A DNA stretch of 47,499 nucleotides from Lachnospiraceae bacterium AC3007 (GCA_000621405.1 JHYK01000020.1:1-47499), one strand, 5' to 3'. Shown: positions 32,690 to 41,916, counted from the first letter of the stretch. Numbers and translations are program-made. The notes: generated by a model not told the origin, from the letters alone.

Positions 32690-33436
32690 TCACAGTCTTC
32701 TCTTCACTGCCCGCGCTATATAGCAGGTAAAGCAATACAGGCTTTTGATGAGCGGCAGTTTTTCCGTCCTGCGGTAGAGCCTCCATGTCCTCCCGACAGC
32801 CTTGAACTTGTTGGAAGAAAGAGTGCCCGCGCTCCGCCTGTACAGAGTCAGAGCTTCGTCCAGCCCGTATGCTTTTCCGTAAAGCCTTAATATCTTCCAC
32901 CAGTTTGCCGTATCCTCGCTCTCAACGTACGGAAAATATATGTCATCTTTCGTAAGCTTTCTCATGTCGAACATGACGGTGCTCGTGAATATAGTCGTGT
33001 TCTTAAGGGCCTCTTCGTACCTTATGGTCTCGGGGACACGGACCGTCTTGCCGGTTCCCCTGCACTCTTCATCGGCAAATTCATACCCCGTAAAAGAAAA
33101 AGCCGCCTGATGCTCCTCCATGAAAGCAAGCTGATGCTCCAGCTTTTCGGGAAGCCATTTGTCATCGGCATCGATAAAGGCGATCATATCACCCTGCGCT
33201 TCGTCTATGCCTGTATTTCTGGCTCCGGCAGCGCCCTTTTTACAGGTATTTGATATCACGCGGCCCCTGATACTGTTTTGGTTTACATAATTCTCAGCAC
33301 GGGATACAGTATCATCTGATGATCCGTCGTCCACTACGATGATCTCAATATCCTTACAACTCTGACCCGCCACAGAAGACAGAGTCTCTTCTATGAAGCC
33401 GGCGCAGTTGAAGGTTGGGATGACGACTGATATCAT
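32690..33436 (-). CDS. Glycosyltransferase family 2
   Basis: 248 residues from ATG 33436, which overlaps the upstream stop in TGATG; the GTG at 33439 is the alternative. MISVVIPTFNCAGFIEETL, IIVVDDGSSDDT, GAAGARNTGIDEA and FIDADDKWLPEKL (DxD) are the full GT2 set, followed by EDTANWWKI as the catalytic-base region. It would extend the repeat started by the phosphotransferase encoded immediately upstream. Confidence 0.88.
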   Translation of the reverse strand: MISVVIPTFNCAGFIEETLSSVAGQSCKDIEIIVVDDGSSDDTVSRAENYVNQNSIRGRVISNTCKKGAAGARNTGIDEAQGDMIAFIDADDKWLPEKLEHQLAFMEEHQAAFSFTGYEFADEECRGTGKTVRVPETIRYEEALKNTTIFTSTVMFDMRKLTKDDIYFPYVESEDTANWWKILRLYGKAYGLDEALTLYRRSAGTLSSNKFKAVGRTWRLYRRTEKLPLIKSLYCFTCYIARAVKRRL

Positions 33437-34791
33437 CACGCCTCTATCCTCTCGGAGGTCCCTTCTGTGCTCTCTTTTGTAAAGAGTATTTTGAAAGTGA
33501 GGATCATGAGCTTGATATCAAGCCCCAGTGAGAACTGCTCTATGTAATACAGATCGAGCTTCAGCTTGTCATACGGCTTGGTATTGTACTTGCCGTAGAG
33601 CTGCGCATAGCCGGTTATCCCGGCTCTGACCTTCATTCTGTAGGAGAATTCCGGCATTTCTTCCATGTATTTCTGAATAAATTCGGGTCTCTCGGGTCTC
33701 GGGCCCACAAAGGACATATCGCCTTTGAGCACATTGATGAGCTGAGGCAGCTCGTCGATCCTGAGCTTTCTTATCACCCTGCCGACAGGGGTGATACGCG
33801 GATCATTCTCCGTAGCAAGCATCGCCTTTCCCTTTTTCTCGGCATCTACCACCATGGAGCGGAATTTCAGAATCTCGAACTCGTCAGCGTTCTTGGTGCA
33901 TCTTATCTGCCTGTAGAATACAGGGCCTCCGTCGGCGATCTTTATCGCTATGGCCGTGATAAGGAGCACCGGTGAGAGCAGGATGATAAGAAGCAGAGAG
34001 AACAGTATGTCCCATGCTCTTTTTATGACTCTCTCCTCATATTCGAATGGATTGCCCTCAGTGAGAAGAAGCGGCGTATCGAAAAGATGGACCGGAGCCG
34101 AGCCGTTTAAGATGATATCGGATATCTTCGGCGTCACATATATCCTCTTGCTGTTCTCATAGCAGTATTTGAATATCTTATTCCGAAGCTCTGCGGAGAT
34201 ATCAACGAGCATCACGGTGTTATTCCTGTCTATCGCATCCATAACGGCCCGCATGCCGTCTTCCGCATTGACCCTGTCCACGATATTGAACTGATCGCGT
34301 CTTGTATCGAGCTTCGGCATCAGATCGTCCACGGCCTCGCTCCCGTACACGAGCAGCACATCATAGGGCCTGAATGTCCTCCTGTACCAGCTTCCCATAA
34401 GGGAAATAAAAGAAAAAGCGACAGCGAGCTGTATCAAAAATCCGGCCCCCAGAGCTCTGGGATCCGGGAATGTCAGAGACAGGAGCATCAGCAGCACGTA
34501 GAATGCGCAGTTTGCAAAGAGAGTGGTAAAGAAATGCGAAAACAGGACCTCACCGTTCTTCCTGACGCCGACCAGGAGTCCGCCGAATACCCTGCCCAGG
34601 AAGATGAGCATGACCATATAGATACCGGACATCAGCAGATGCCCTCTGAAATAGAGCATGGTACGGAAGCCGGTATTGTAATATCTGTTCATTATGTAGA
34701 TGACAACAGCTGTTTCAAATGCGCACAGCACACCGGCTGTTGCCAGCATGAAAAGACGTCTTAATGCATCTGAATTTCTTAGTTTGTTCAC
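33436..34791 (-). CDS. Polytopic initiating sugar phosphotransferase (WcaJ/CpsE type)
   Basis: 451 residues. Four or five N-terminal membrane segments are followed by a degenerate Rossmann-like domain (VLLVYGSEAVDDL). The catalytic domain begins at KRAWDILFSLLLIILLSPV, with [39 protein letters not shown] and RAGITGYAQLYGKY; the D-E pair lies in RIDELPQ. It transfers a hexose-phosphate (often glucose or galactose) to undecaprenyl phosphate, starting the polysaccharide of the minus strand operon. Start is GTG 34791 with AGGA upstream. The large repeat block 34822-35118 lies between it and the upstream GT2 gene. It differs in size and layout from the PglC-type enzyme at 13546, so two separate glycans are probably initiated. 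Confidence 0.9.
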   Translation of the reverse strand: MNKLRNSDALRRLFMLATAGVLCAFETAVVIYIMNRYYNTGFRTMLYFRGHLLMSGIYMVMLIFLGRVFGGLLVGVRKNGEVLFSHFFTTLFANCAFYVLLMLLSLTFPDPRALGAGFLIQLAVAFSFISLMGSWYRRTFRPYDVLLVYGSEAVDDLMPKLDTRRDQFNIVDRVNAEDGMRAVMDAIDRNNTVMLVDISAELRNKIFKYCYENSKRIYVTPKISDIILNGSAPVHLFDTPLLLTEGNPFEYEERVIKRAWDILFSLLLIILLSPVLLITAIAIKIADGGPVFYRQIRCTKNADEFEILKFRSMVVDAEKKGKAMLATENDPRITPVGRVIRKLRIDELPQLINVLKGDMSFVGPRPERPEFIQKYMEEMPEFSYRMKVRAGITGYAQLYGKYNTKPYDKLKLDLYYIEQFSLGLDIKLMILTFKILFTKESTEGTSERIEA

Positions 34792-34821
34792 GTGCTTGTC
34801 CTATATAGTATTCTCACGCCC

Positions 34822-35118
34822 TGGCATGAGGTACATGCCGTCGGGCTTAAGCAAAAGGTTCGTCTTCGCATGAAGTACATGCCGACGGACTTAAGCGCTG
34901 TATTATGGCAGTGGTACGCCGTCGCATGAGATACATGCCGTCGGGCTTAAGCGCTGCAAAATATGCCCTTTGGCATATTTTGAACGCCGTTTACGAGCGC
35001 CATGCGCGAGTGGCGTCGATAAAGATGCGCAAATGCGCCCGCCAGGCATGCACTCATGCTCCGACTTACATGTTGCAAAAGATTCGCAAATGCGCCCGCC
35101 GGGCATGTATCTCATGCG
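34822..35118. repeat. Direct and inverted repeat block in the glycan operon
   Basis: Three direct copies of a ~31-nt unit (CATGAGATACATGCCGTCGG type) start at about 34822, 34865 and 34922. Two inverted relatives (GCCCGCCGGGCATGTATCT type) lie at 35028-35059 and 35086-35118. Between them is a hairpin AATATGCC-CTTT-GGCATATT (34960-34979). The block fills the 345-bp gap 34792-35136. Spacing is irregular and units differ, so it is not a CRISPR. The whole can fold into a long branched stem. I see no gene in it. Confidence 0.65.
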
Positions 35119-35136
35119 AGGGCAGGAGATAAAAAG

Positions 35137-36006
35137 CTATCTCTTCCCGACTATCGCAAGAATGATACAGCCCGGGATCCCGCAGGCTCTTATAATAAGC
35201 GGAAGCCCGAATTTCCTCCGGTACTTTTTATCGACCACTCTCCGAAACCTCAGGTAATGAGCCGAGTATTTCAGCTTCGTGACCGACCAGGGCCACGAGA
35301 TCGCTCTCTGGTAATAATATATGAACCATCCCGTGGGAGATGTACGCCTGAGCTCAGCCGCCCTGTCAGTGAGCCCTTCCTCCATAAGGGTGCATATCGT
35401 AAGTATCTTCGGGAGCAGGATGAAGGAGTGTCCTTCGTCTATCCTGTCATAGACCACATCCTCTGGAACATACTTCTCGCCCCTGACCTCCGGGAAGGGA
35501 TTGGCCTTTAAAAGGCTTGTCTTAAAGACCAGTGTGGTCTCCCCCTTAAAGCCCTTCTGGTACAGCTCTCTGAAGGATATGCGGCCGATTCCCGTCGGGA
35601 ATTCATTCCCGTATATGACCTTATCCGCGCTCTCGCCCTTATAGGCTATGATCCCTGCCAGATGGGGATCCGATCCCGCATCAGCCCACGTTTTCAATAT
35701 AACATCCACTGCATCATCTGACAAATGATCGTCCGAATCCAGACATATAAAAAGCTCGGTGTCACAGTTTGTGACACCGGTATTATGAGCCCTCATCTTT
35801 CCGCCGTTTTCGCGACGAATATACTTTATGTCAACCAGGCCATCTTCCTGGAATCCCTTGATGACATCCGCAGTATCATCCGTTGAGCCGTCGTCGACTA
35901 TAAGCCAGACAAAATCCTTCTCTGTCTGATGCAAAAGGCTTTCATATGCTTTTTTTAATTCTCCCGCGCGGTTGTATGCGGGTGTGAATACTGTAAGAGA
36001 AGCCAT
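35137..36006 (-). CDS. Glycosyltransferase family 2
   Basis: 289 residues. SLTVFTPAYNRAGELKKAYESL, WLIVDDGSTDDTADVI, HNTGVTNCDTELFICLDSDDHL (DxD) give a clear GT2 GT-A domain, followed by VPEDVVYDRIDEG and a basic C-terminus with a hydrophobic end that may touch the membrane. I chose ATG 36006 rather than 36039. The GT2 fold begins there, and a promoter (36016-36044) lies between the two, giving a nearly leaderless transcript. It may therefore be the first gene of its own sub-transcript as well as part of the long operon. Confidence 0.85.
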   Translation of the reverse strand: MASLTVFTPAYNRAGELKKAYESLLHQTEKDFVWLIVDDGSTDDTADVIKGFQEDGLVDIKYIRRENGGKMRAHNTGVTNCDTELFICLDSDDHLSDDAVDVILKTWADAGSDPHLAGIIAYKGESADKVIYGNEFPTGIGRISFRELYQKGFKGETTLVFKTSLLKANPFPEVRGEKYVPEDVVYDRIDEGHSFILLPKILTICTLMEEGLTDRAAELRRTSPTGWFIYYYQRAISWPWSVTKLKYSAHYLRFRRVVDKKYRRKFGLPLIIRACGIPGCIILAIVGKR

Positions 36007-36015
36007 ATCAGTTGA

Positions 36016-36044
36016 ATGATACCATTTATCGTGGTTCATTACAA
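36016..36044 (-). promoter_or_regulatory. Internal promoter before the GT2 gene
   Basis: Minus strand TTGTAA (36039-36044), 17-nt spacer, TATCAT (36016-36021). The ATG at 36006 lies 9 nt beyond the -10 box, so the leader would be only a few bases and no ribosome binding site is seen. Confidence 0.5.
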
Positions 36045-36075
36045 CTTTCTTACAATATATTGTGTTCCCCCGCGA

Positions 36076-37050
36076 TTACAGCAGAAAATCATACCACTGC
36101 GGCGTAAGGCGCCACACCTCGCTGTAATCAGGCTTCTCAAACACCTGCGGCTCCCTGGGCTCATAATGCATTACCGTATGATTCTCGGTCTCTCCGACTA
36201 CCGTGAGCCCGGCTTCCTTAAGATAAGGGATCAGCCCTCCTTTTGTGGATACGACCACATATTCCGTACCTGTGTGCTTAAGGGCGCTCGCAAAGCGGTC
36301 TTCCGGGATCTTAATCCCGAGTCCCACGACAGCGAGCAGCCTGTCGATATAATTACCCTCCTCCATGGCGCTGTCGTAATCCACTTCTCCGGTAAGCGCC
36401 CTGAGATACTGCTCCCTGTCCACGGACAGCAGTATTCCTGCATCATACTGTCTTATCTGCATCTGGTAATCATACTCAAACATGGCCCTCGGATACTCCG
36501 TATCGGCATCTTCATGTATGATCTCTGATATCTTAGGGATCTCACTCGGCATATGATAGATATTGGGCGAGGGGATATAGGATTCCTCATAGAGGAAGGA
36601 GCCTCCCGCAATAAGAAGACAGGAAAATGCCAGTGCCGCCAGCACTCTTCTGGTATTTCCTTTTATCATATCCGCATCGGAGGGATCTGTTTTATGTAAA
36701 CCAGAACCCGATACAGCCGTCTCACCGCTCCACTCTGTAAATAACGCTCCGGCCGTTGCTATGCATATTATGACCGGGCTCATCCACAGGAAGCGGTAGT
36801 ATTCCTTATTTATATCAAATATCGAATTGAGCGCTACGGGAAAAAGAGGATTGTAGACCGTCAGAGCCATAAGGATGAACTGCGGCAGGAATATCTGCCT
36901 CATCCTCTTTCCGACACTGTCCTTTTTGTACAGGCAGCAGAAAGCAAGAGCGGCAAGGAACATAAAGAAATACAGCGTCCCCTCATAGTAAGCGGCCACA
37001 CACCTTATGATATATGAAAATCCTGCATCCGCTATATTAAGATCCTGCAT
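36076..37050 (-). CDS. C-terminal part of a split DUF6077-like membrane protein
   Basis: 324 residues from ATG 37050, which lies 2 nt after the stop of the preceding frame with GAGG 5 nt upstream. It starts with further membrane segments (YFFMFLAALAFCCLY, LPQFILMALTVYNPLFPVALN, FLWMSPVIICIATAGALF) and ends in a soluble domain of about 170 residues (TEYVVVSTKGGLIPYLKEAGL) resembling the extracellular tail of large membrane glycan-modification proteins. Typical relatives are one long chain; here the chain is divided between two genes. The restart signals are good enough for separate translation, but a frameshift in an ancestral single gene is also possible. Function unknown. Confidence 0.65.
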   Translation of the reverse strand: MQDLNIADAGFSYIIRCVAAYYEGTLYFFMFLAALAFCCLYKKDSVGKRMRQIFLPQFILMALTVYNPLFPVALNSIFDINKEYYRFLWMSPVIICIATAGALFTEWSGETAVSGSGLHKTDPSDADMIKGNTRRVLAALAFSCLLIAGGSFLYEESYIPSPNIYHMPSEIPKISEIIHEDADTEYPRAMFEYDYQMQIRQYDAGILLSVDREQYLRALTGEVDYDSAMEEGNYIDRLLAVVGLGIKIPEDRFASALKHTGTEYVVVSTKGGLIPYLKEAGLTVVGETENHTVMHYEPREPQVFEKPDYSEVWRLTPQWYDFLL

Positions 37051-37052
37051 CT

Positions 37053-38123
37053 CTACCTCGTCGGATATGTATAAAATACAATGATGTTCTTTACATATGC
37101 TATATATATAACAGTCAATATTATTCCGGGAAGCATGCAGATCAGGGCCTTGGGGATCACCCATCCATCCTTCTTGAGGAAGGCGAGAGGAAACATAGTG
37201 ACTGCTATCATTGCGGGCACCAGCATATTTGACGAGCTGGACAGAGCCGAAGCTCCCAGTGCCACAAGCAGCAGGAGAAGCCAGGTCCTCTTATCCTTCA
37301 CATCCTGAAGCAGGCAGATATATATATACAGTATCCCGGGGATCACCACGTTGCCGAGCATTGATTTGCCCTCGTAAGTACGCGTGGTAAGGAACGCCGA
37401 TGTCGTATATATGGTTATCATGAAGAGATTTGCGACGATCGAAAAAAAGATGAAGGCCGAAAGCTTCCTCATGTCTTCTTCAAAGATCTTCCTGCCGGCC
37501 ATATAGAGCACCATCACGCTGAGGATGATCGCTGTCCCAGCCATGGTTATCTTGCACCATACCAGAGGGTGCACGCCCAGAAGATCACACATCACGGCGT
37601 CATTTATGGAAAAGGTCGCAAAGAAATACCTCATTTCATAGTGGTCGAGCCAGTCTCCGGTAAAGGGATCGAACATATTGATGGTGTCGGTCTGAAGAGC
37701 CGTCGTCGCATTTCCCACATAGTAGGACGCATCCAGTGTGAACTGGTATGAGTAAAGAATGACGGCTGCAAAGGCCACGGTAAGAATAGCCGTGAAGGCA
37801 AAGAATGCGGTGTGCCTGCCCACAAGATCGACTGCCCTTTGAAATGCCGGACGGGCATTTCTATAAGCCCTTACGGCCCCCGATATGCATATCACTGCCA
37901 TCACGAAGAGCCATATCCTGCTGAGCACATGGAGCGGGCGCCATCTCAGCATCACCGATATGCAGCATACGGTAAATAAAAGATAATAAAAAAATAAGCC
38001 CGCAAACACTGTCCTTGTCAGGCTCATCTTCCTGTCCTTTCCGGCGCAAAGGAGCGAGCCGAAAAGGAAGTACAGTATGAAATTAAGTGCGATAAGCCCG
38101 ATCGCAGCAGTAACCTTGATCAT
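37053..38123 (-). CDS. N-terminal part of a split DUF6077-like membrane protein
   Basis: 356 residues with about nine membrane segments. DPFTGDWLDHYEMRYFFATFSINDAVMCDLLGVHP lies in an external loop, and the chain stops at FYTYPTR, in the middle of what would be the next loop. The downstream gene continues the expected membrane topology. It resembles DUF6077 proteins of Lachnospiraceae polysaccharide loci, thought to be GT-C-like membrane enzymes, but no catalytic motif is certain. It starts in an ATGA overlap with the gene upstream. Confidence 0.65.
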   Translation of the reverse strand: MIKVTAAIGLIALNFILYFLFGSLLCAGKDRKMSLTRTVFAGLFFYYLLFTVCCISVMLRWRPLHVLSRIWLFVMAVICISGAVRAYRNARPAFQRAVDLVGRHTAFFAFTAILTVAFAAVILYSYQFTLDASYYVGNATTALQTDTINMFDPFTGDWLDHYEMRYFFATFSINDAVMCDLLGVHPLVWCKITMAGTAIILSVMVLYMAGRKIFEEDMRKLSAFIFFSIVANLFMITIYTTSAFLTTRTYEGKSMLGNVVIPGILYIYICLLQDVKDKRTWLLLLLVALGASALSSSSNMLVPAMIAVTMFPLAFLKKDGWVIPKALICMLPGIILTVIYIAYVKNIIVFYTYPTR

Positions 38124-38554
38124 TTTCCGGTATCACTTGCCTCTTCGATCCTCTGATCGAGCTCCTGAGTGAAGCTGTACAGAGTGTTGATCTTCGCGTT
38201 CAGTCTTATGATCGATATGATCGAAAAGACCGCAAAGAGTATGAAAACGACATATCCGGCTATTATAAGCCTCCATTTGGTCTTATTATCCAATATATCA
38301 TCCTCCGCTTCGGTAAGCGTCTCAGTCCTTTTACTCCGGCATCTTACAGCGATCTTAAGCGCCAGCGTCTCTATCAGCGGCGACGCCGCGATTATCGCGA
38401 TCCCTGTGAGGGCTGCGTATGCATTGATACTTACGTCCGATGTCAGATACATGGTGATCGCGCATACGGGCACAAGGCACAAAAGGGCTATCCTTGACCA
38501 TTTTTTATTTATGACAAAGAGGACCAGTCCCCCCGCGGCAAAAACTGCGCTCAA
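38120..38554 (-). CDS. Small membrane protein of unknown function
   Basis: 144 residues. Three hydrophobic stretches cover the N-terminal ~75 residues, a charged middle ([25 protein letters not shown]) follows, then one more membrane helix and a short coiled-coil tail ([22 protein letters not shown]). It starts with TTG in a TTGA overlap with fcl and ends in an ATGA overlap with the DUF6077-like gene, so it is a true operon member. Fold and role are not recognised. DUF2304-like glycan-locus proteins have a similar size and layout, but I do not see a convincing match. Confidence 0.7.
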   Translation of the reverse strand: MSAVFAAGGLVLFVINKKWSRIALLCLVPVCAITMYLTSDVSINAYAALTGIAIIAASPLIETLALKIAVRCRSKRTETLTEAEDDILDNKTKWRLIIAGYVVFILFAVFSIISIIRLNAKINTLYSFTQELDQRIEEASDTGK

Positions 38555-39498
38555 AGCTTCAGATCCTCTGCGCTCTGGGACTTATACCACTCATACTCCA
38601 TCCTTATGCCGTCCCTTAAGGAGACCTTCTCCTTCCAGCCTATATCGTGGAGCTTCGATACATCAAGGAGCTTCCTCGGAGTACCGTCGGGCATGCTGTC
38701 ATCCCAGATGATATCGCCCTCGAATCCGACTATTTCGCGCACGAGTTCCGCAAGGTCTTTTATCGTGATCTCTTTTCCGGTGCCTATGTTCACATGCTCT
38801 TCCCCGCTGTAATTCTGAAGAATATATACGCAGGCATCCGCCATATCGTCCACATAGAGGAATTCCCTCAAGGGAGATCCCGTGCCCCAGAGCGTGACGC
38901 TTGAAGCGCCGCTCATCTTTGCATCATCAAATTTCCTGATGAGAGCCGGGAGGACATGCGAATGCTCAAGATTGAAATTGTCATTCGGGCCGTAGAGATT
39001 GGTCGGCATGCAGGAAATAAAATCGTCTCCGTACTGCTGCTTGAAGAATCTGCACATCATGAGTCCGGATATCTTTGCTATGGCGTAGCCTTCATTTGTC
39101 TTCTCAAGAGGCCCCGTCAGAAGCTCTGATTCGGATATGGGCTGATGCGCCATCCTCGGATATATGCAGGAGCTTCCGAGAAAAAGGAGTTTCTTTACCT
39201 TGTATTCGTGGGCCGCGCCTATGACGTTGCACTGTATTATAGAATTGATGTAGATGAAGTCGGCAGGCGCTGTCTGATTGGCGTTGATCCCGCCGACATG
39301 GGCCGCAGCGAGAACCACGTACTCCGGCCTTTCTTTTTCGAAGAGATCGAATACAGCCTTCTGATCCGTAAGATCCAGCTCTTTATGCGTCCTCTTCAGT
39401 ATGTTGGTATAGCCGTCACGCTCGAGCGCCCTTACTATCGCCGAGCCCACAAGGCCTCTGTGGCCGGCCACATATATCTTTGCATTCTTTTCTATCAT
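38551..39498 (-). CDS. fcl: GDP-L-fucose synthase
   Basis: 315 residues from ATG 39498, with GAGG 5 nt upstream; the ATG 14 codons earlier has no site. [18 protein letters not shown] binds NADP(H). Other family markers are [29 protein letters not shown], the Y-x-x-x-K pair in YAIAK and [13 protein letters not shown]. It epimerises and reduces GDP-4-keto-6-deoxymannose to GDP-L-fucose. The gene for the preceding step, GDP-mannose 4,6-dehydratase (gmd), is not in the window. Length is normal (about 310-320). It suggests L-fucose in the polysaccharide. Confidence 0.92.
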   Translation of the reverse strand: MIEKNAKIYVAGHRGLVGSAIVRALERDGYTNILKRTHKELDLTDQKAVFDLFEKERPEYVVLAAAHVGGINANQTAPADFIYINSIIQCNVIGAAHEYKVKKLLFLGSSCIYPRMAHQPISESELLTGPLEKTNEGYAIAKISGLMMCRFFKQQYGDDFISCMPTNLYGPNDNFNLEHSHVLPALIRKFDDAKMSGASSVTLWGTGSPLREFLYVDDMADACVYILQNYSGEEHVNIGTGKEITIKDLAELVREIVGFEGDIIWDDSMPDGTPRKLLDVSKLHDIGWKEKVSLRDGIRMEYEWYKSQSAEDLKL

Positions 39499-39548
39499 AT
39501 CGTCCTCTTTATCCTGTATATTATCGTGCCTCAGATCCACCGGGGATA

Positions 39549-40010
39549 TCAGGCCACAAGTCCTACGATGACACCGAGGATACAGCCGAAAAGCACCTGC
39601 AGCGGCGTATGCCCCACGAGAACCTTCAGTGCCTTTTCCGGAGTATCAAAGCCCTCGTAGTTGGCGCTGAATATCTCCGTAAGCTGATTCAGAAGCTCCG
39701 CCTGCTTGCCTGTCTCACGTCTGACACCCATCGCATCAAACATGACTACGGTCGCAAATACAAAACATATCGCAAAAGCCGGCGAATCGGGTCCTTCCTG
39801 AATAAAAGCCGTAGTCGCAAGGGCGGCCACATATGCCGAATGGGAACTCGGCATCCCTCCGGCTCCTATGAGTCGTTCGGGGTCAAAGGATTTTGTCATG
39901 ACAGCATTTATGACTGTTTTTATTACCTGCGCTATACCCCAGCTTATTATGGGTATCATAAGCATCCGGTTATTGATAAGCGCCATCAGCTGGCCCATGA
40001 TATCAGTCAC
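39549..40010 (-). CDS. Divergent PAP2-family membrane phosphatase
   Basis: 153 residues with about four hydrophobic segments. The phosphatase-like motif [15 protein letters not shown] carries the S-H pair of PAP2 enzymes, followed by [13 protein letters not shown] and [14 protein letters not shown], as in the small divergent (DUF212) branch. It may dephosphorylate undecaprenyl pyrophosphate or another lipid phosphate and help recycle the carrier used by the operon. It overlaps the upstream GT2 gene by 4 bp. Confidence 0.88.
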   Translation of the reverse strand: MTDIMGQLMALINNRMLMIPIISWGIAQVIKTVINAVMTKSFDPERLIGAGGMPSSHSAYVAALATTAFIQEGPDSPAFAICFVFATVVMFDAMGVRRETGKQAELLNQLTEIFSANYEGFDTPEKALKVLVGHTPLQVLFGCILGVIVGLVA

Positions 40011-40966
40011 TCTCTTCCCTCCGTCCTGTCCATGCCCTGCTCTCCGCTCTTTATCTCATCTATCAAAAACGGCGGCCTGTTCCTTGAGGCATCAAGCGTC
40101 CGCCATACATATTCTCCGATCACTCCCAGCATGAACATGATAGCACCGGCTGCAAACAGCACGATACACACGAGCATGGTCCAGCCTCTGACCGTCACTC
40201 CGACACAGAAATATTCGATGATGACATTGATAATAAGGATCAGTGACAGAACATCAAAGATGACTCCCATCCATGTCATGAGTCTTATCGGAAGATAGGA
40301 AAAACTGAGAAGGGAATCAGCGGCGAGTTTGAATTTCTTTGCAAAAGTCCATCTGCCCTTTCCTTTCTCCCTTCCCTGCCTGTCAAAGTACACCCTGTCC
40401 GTCTTGAACCCGGCCCAGAGCACCTGCAGTGTCAGCGAGGAATTCCTCTCATCAAACTTCTTAATGACCTCTATGACCTTCCGGTCCAGAAGATAACAGT
40501 CCGTCCCCTCCTCGGGCATCTCTCTAGTGACGAACCTGTTGATTATCTTGTAATACAGGCCTGCCGCCGCCTTTTCTCCGGCAGAGTCGACCCTGCTCTT
40601 TCTTACGGCAAGCACCACGTCGTTGCCCTTCTTCCAGCTCTCATACATCTGCGGTATCAGAGCCGAATCCTCCTGAAGATCGGCCTGCTTTGTCACGGCG
40701 CAGTCCCCGGTGCATATACTGAACCCGGCCAGAAGCGCCGCATGCTCACCGAAATTCCTCGAAAGCTTCACGCACTTCACATGCTCCGGATCCTTCATCC
40801 TGATCTCGTTCATTATCTTCCAGGAATCATCACCCGAGCCGTCATCCACCATCACTATCTCGTAATCGGCAAGATGAGGGATCGCCTTCTCTTTGATATC
40901 CGCATACAGATCCTGCAGATTCTCTTCGTTGTAATATACGGGGATTATGATCGATAACCTGCTCAT
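40007..40966 (-). CDS. Glycosyltransferase family 2, ArnC/GtrB-like, membrane-anchored
   Basis: 319 residues. SIIIPVYYNEENLQDLY, IVMVDDGSGDDSW, RNFGEHAALLAGF and KQADLQEDSALIP form the catalytic domain of the polyprenyl-phosphate glycosyltransferase branch. Two C-terminal membrane helices (about 225-247 and 265-287) end with GVIGEYVWR. Such enzymes load a sugar onto undecaprenyl phosphate for transfer outside the cell, which would suit the DUF6077-like membrane proteins downstream as GT-C partners (inference). It overlaps rmlD by 4 bp. Confidence 0.88.
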   Translation of the reverse strand: MSRLSIIIPVYYNEENLQDLYADIKEKAIPHLADYEIVMVDDGSGDDSWKIMNEIRMKDPEHVKCVKLSRNFGEHAALLAGFSICTGDCAVTKQADLQEDSALIPQMYESWKKGNDVVLAVRKSRVDSAGEKAAAGLYYKIINRFVTREMPEEGTDCYLLDRKVIEVIKKFDERNSSLTLQVLWAGFKTDRVYFDRQGREKGKGRWTFAKKFKLAADSLLSFSYLPIRLMTWMGVIFDVLSLILIINVIIEYFCVGVTVRGWTMLVCIVLFAAGAIMFMLGVIGEYVWRTLDASRNRPPFLIDEIKSGEQGMDRTEGRE

Positions 40967-41838
40967 TTAAAGCCGTCCTCGAAATATTCCTTCAATGCGT
41001 CATGCCAGTCGGCAAAAAGATATCTGCCGGTGAGTCTCAGCATATAATTATCAAGTATTGAATAAGCAGGTCTCGGAGCGCTCTGCGGATTCTTTGCGGT
41101 ATATTCTTCTGTCGTCACATGATGGACAACGGTATCCTTGCCCGCAAGCCGGAATATCTCTTCCGCAAAATCAGCCCAGTTCGTATCCCCCTCACACGTT
41201 CCGTGGAACAGACCGTAATCATCCGTCGGAAGCAGCGCATGGATGCAGCGTGCGAGTTCTTTTGCGCTGGTAGGGGTGCCCAGCTGATCAGAGACCACGG
41301 TAAGTTCCTTATGATCCTCCGAAAGCTTCAGCATGGTGCGGGCAAAATTATGTCCGTCGCCATAGAGCCACGCTGTGCGCACGATAAAATATCTGAAAGC
41401 AAGATCCCTTACGAATCCCTCTCCTGCAAGCTTTGTCCTGCCGTATACCGAAGTCGGTCCCACCGGATCGAATTCCGTAAGAGGATGATCAGACACGCCC
41501 GGGAATACATAATCCGTGGAGATATGCATAAACTTTGCGCCTGTCTCCTCCGAAGCTATGGCAAGATTCCTCGGACCTATCGCATTGATCTTCATGGAAA
41601 GCTCCGAATCCTTCTCCTGCCTGTCGACCGCCGTATATGCTGCGCAGTTGATGATGGCATACGGCCTGATCTCTTTGACAAAGGCCATGACCTTGTCGAT
41701 ATCCGTGATATCAAGACTTATATCCGCCGTAACATCCGTATTGACGAGCTCGAACCCCTCATCCGGGGCAAACTCCCTGTTCACGGCCCGCCCCAGCTGT
41801 CCGTTGCAGCCCGTTACTATTATCTTCTTTTTATCCAA
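40963..41838 (-). CDS. rmlD: dTDP-4-dehydrorhamnose reductase
   Basis: 291 residues starting at TTG 41838 (LDKKKIIVTG), chosen because GGAGG lies 9 nt before it; the upstream ATG at 41886 adds a cysteine-rich, unlikely leader. IIVTGCNGQLGRAVN binds NADPH, SVYGRTKLAGE has the Y-x-x-x-K pair, and STDYVFPG and RTAWLYGDGHNF are typical. It performs the last step of dTDP-L-rhamnose synthesis. rmlA, rmlB and rmlC are not in the window. It is the first gene of the long minus strand operon, behind the promoter at 41872-41899. Confidence 0.92.
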   Translation of the reverse strand: MDKKKIIVTGCNGQLGRAVNREFAPDEGFELVNTDVTADISLDITDIDKVMAFVKEIRPYAIINCAAYTAVDRQEKDSELSMKINAIGPRNLAIASEETGAKFMHISTDYVFPGVSDHPLTEFDPVGPTSVYGRTKLAGEGFVRDLAFRYFIVRTAWLYGDGHNFARTMLKLSEDHKELTVVSDQLGTPTSAKELARCIHALLPTDDYGLFHGTCEGDTNWADFAEEIFRLAGKDTVVHHVTTEEYTAKNPQSAPRPAYSILDNYMLRLTGRYLFADWHDALKEYFEDGFK

Positions 41839-41871
41839 CTCTGCGTCCCTCCGCTGTCCGCAAAAACACAA

Positions 41872-41899
41872 AATGTAGTATATCATTCCGTGCCGTCAA
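41872..41899 (-). promoter_or_regulatory. Promoter of the rmlD-led polysaccharide operon
   Basis: Minus strand TTGACG (41894-41899), 16-nt spacer, TACATT (41872-41877). It lies between rmlD and the palindrome at 41917-41986. Confidence 0.5.
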
Positions 41900-41916
41900 A
41901 CGCAATCTGGGCGAGG

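Noticed and set aside
34822-35118. CRISPR array
   Set aside because: Units vary, spacing is irregular, both orientations occur and there are no cas genes.
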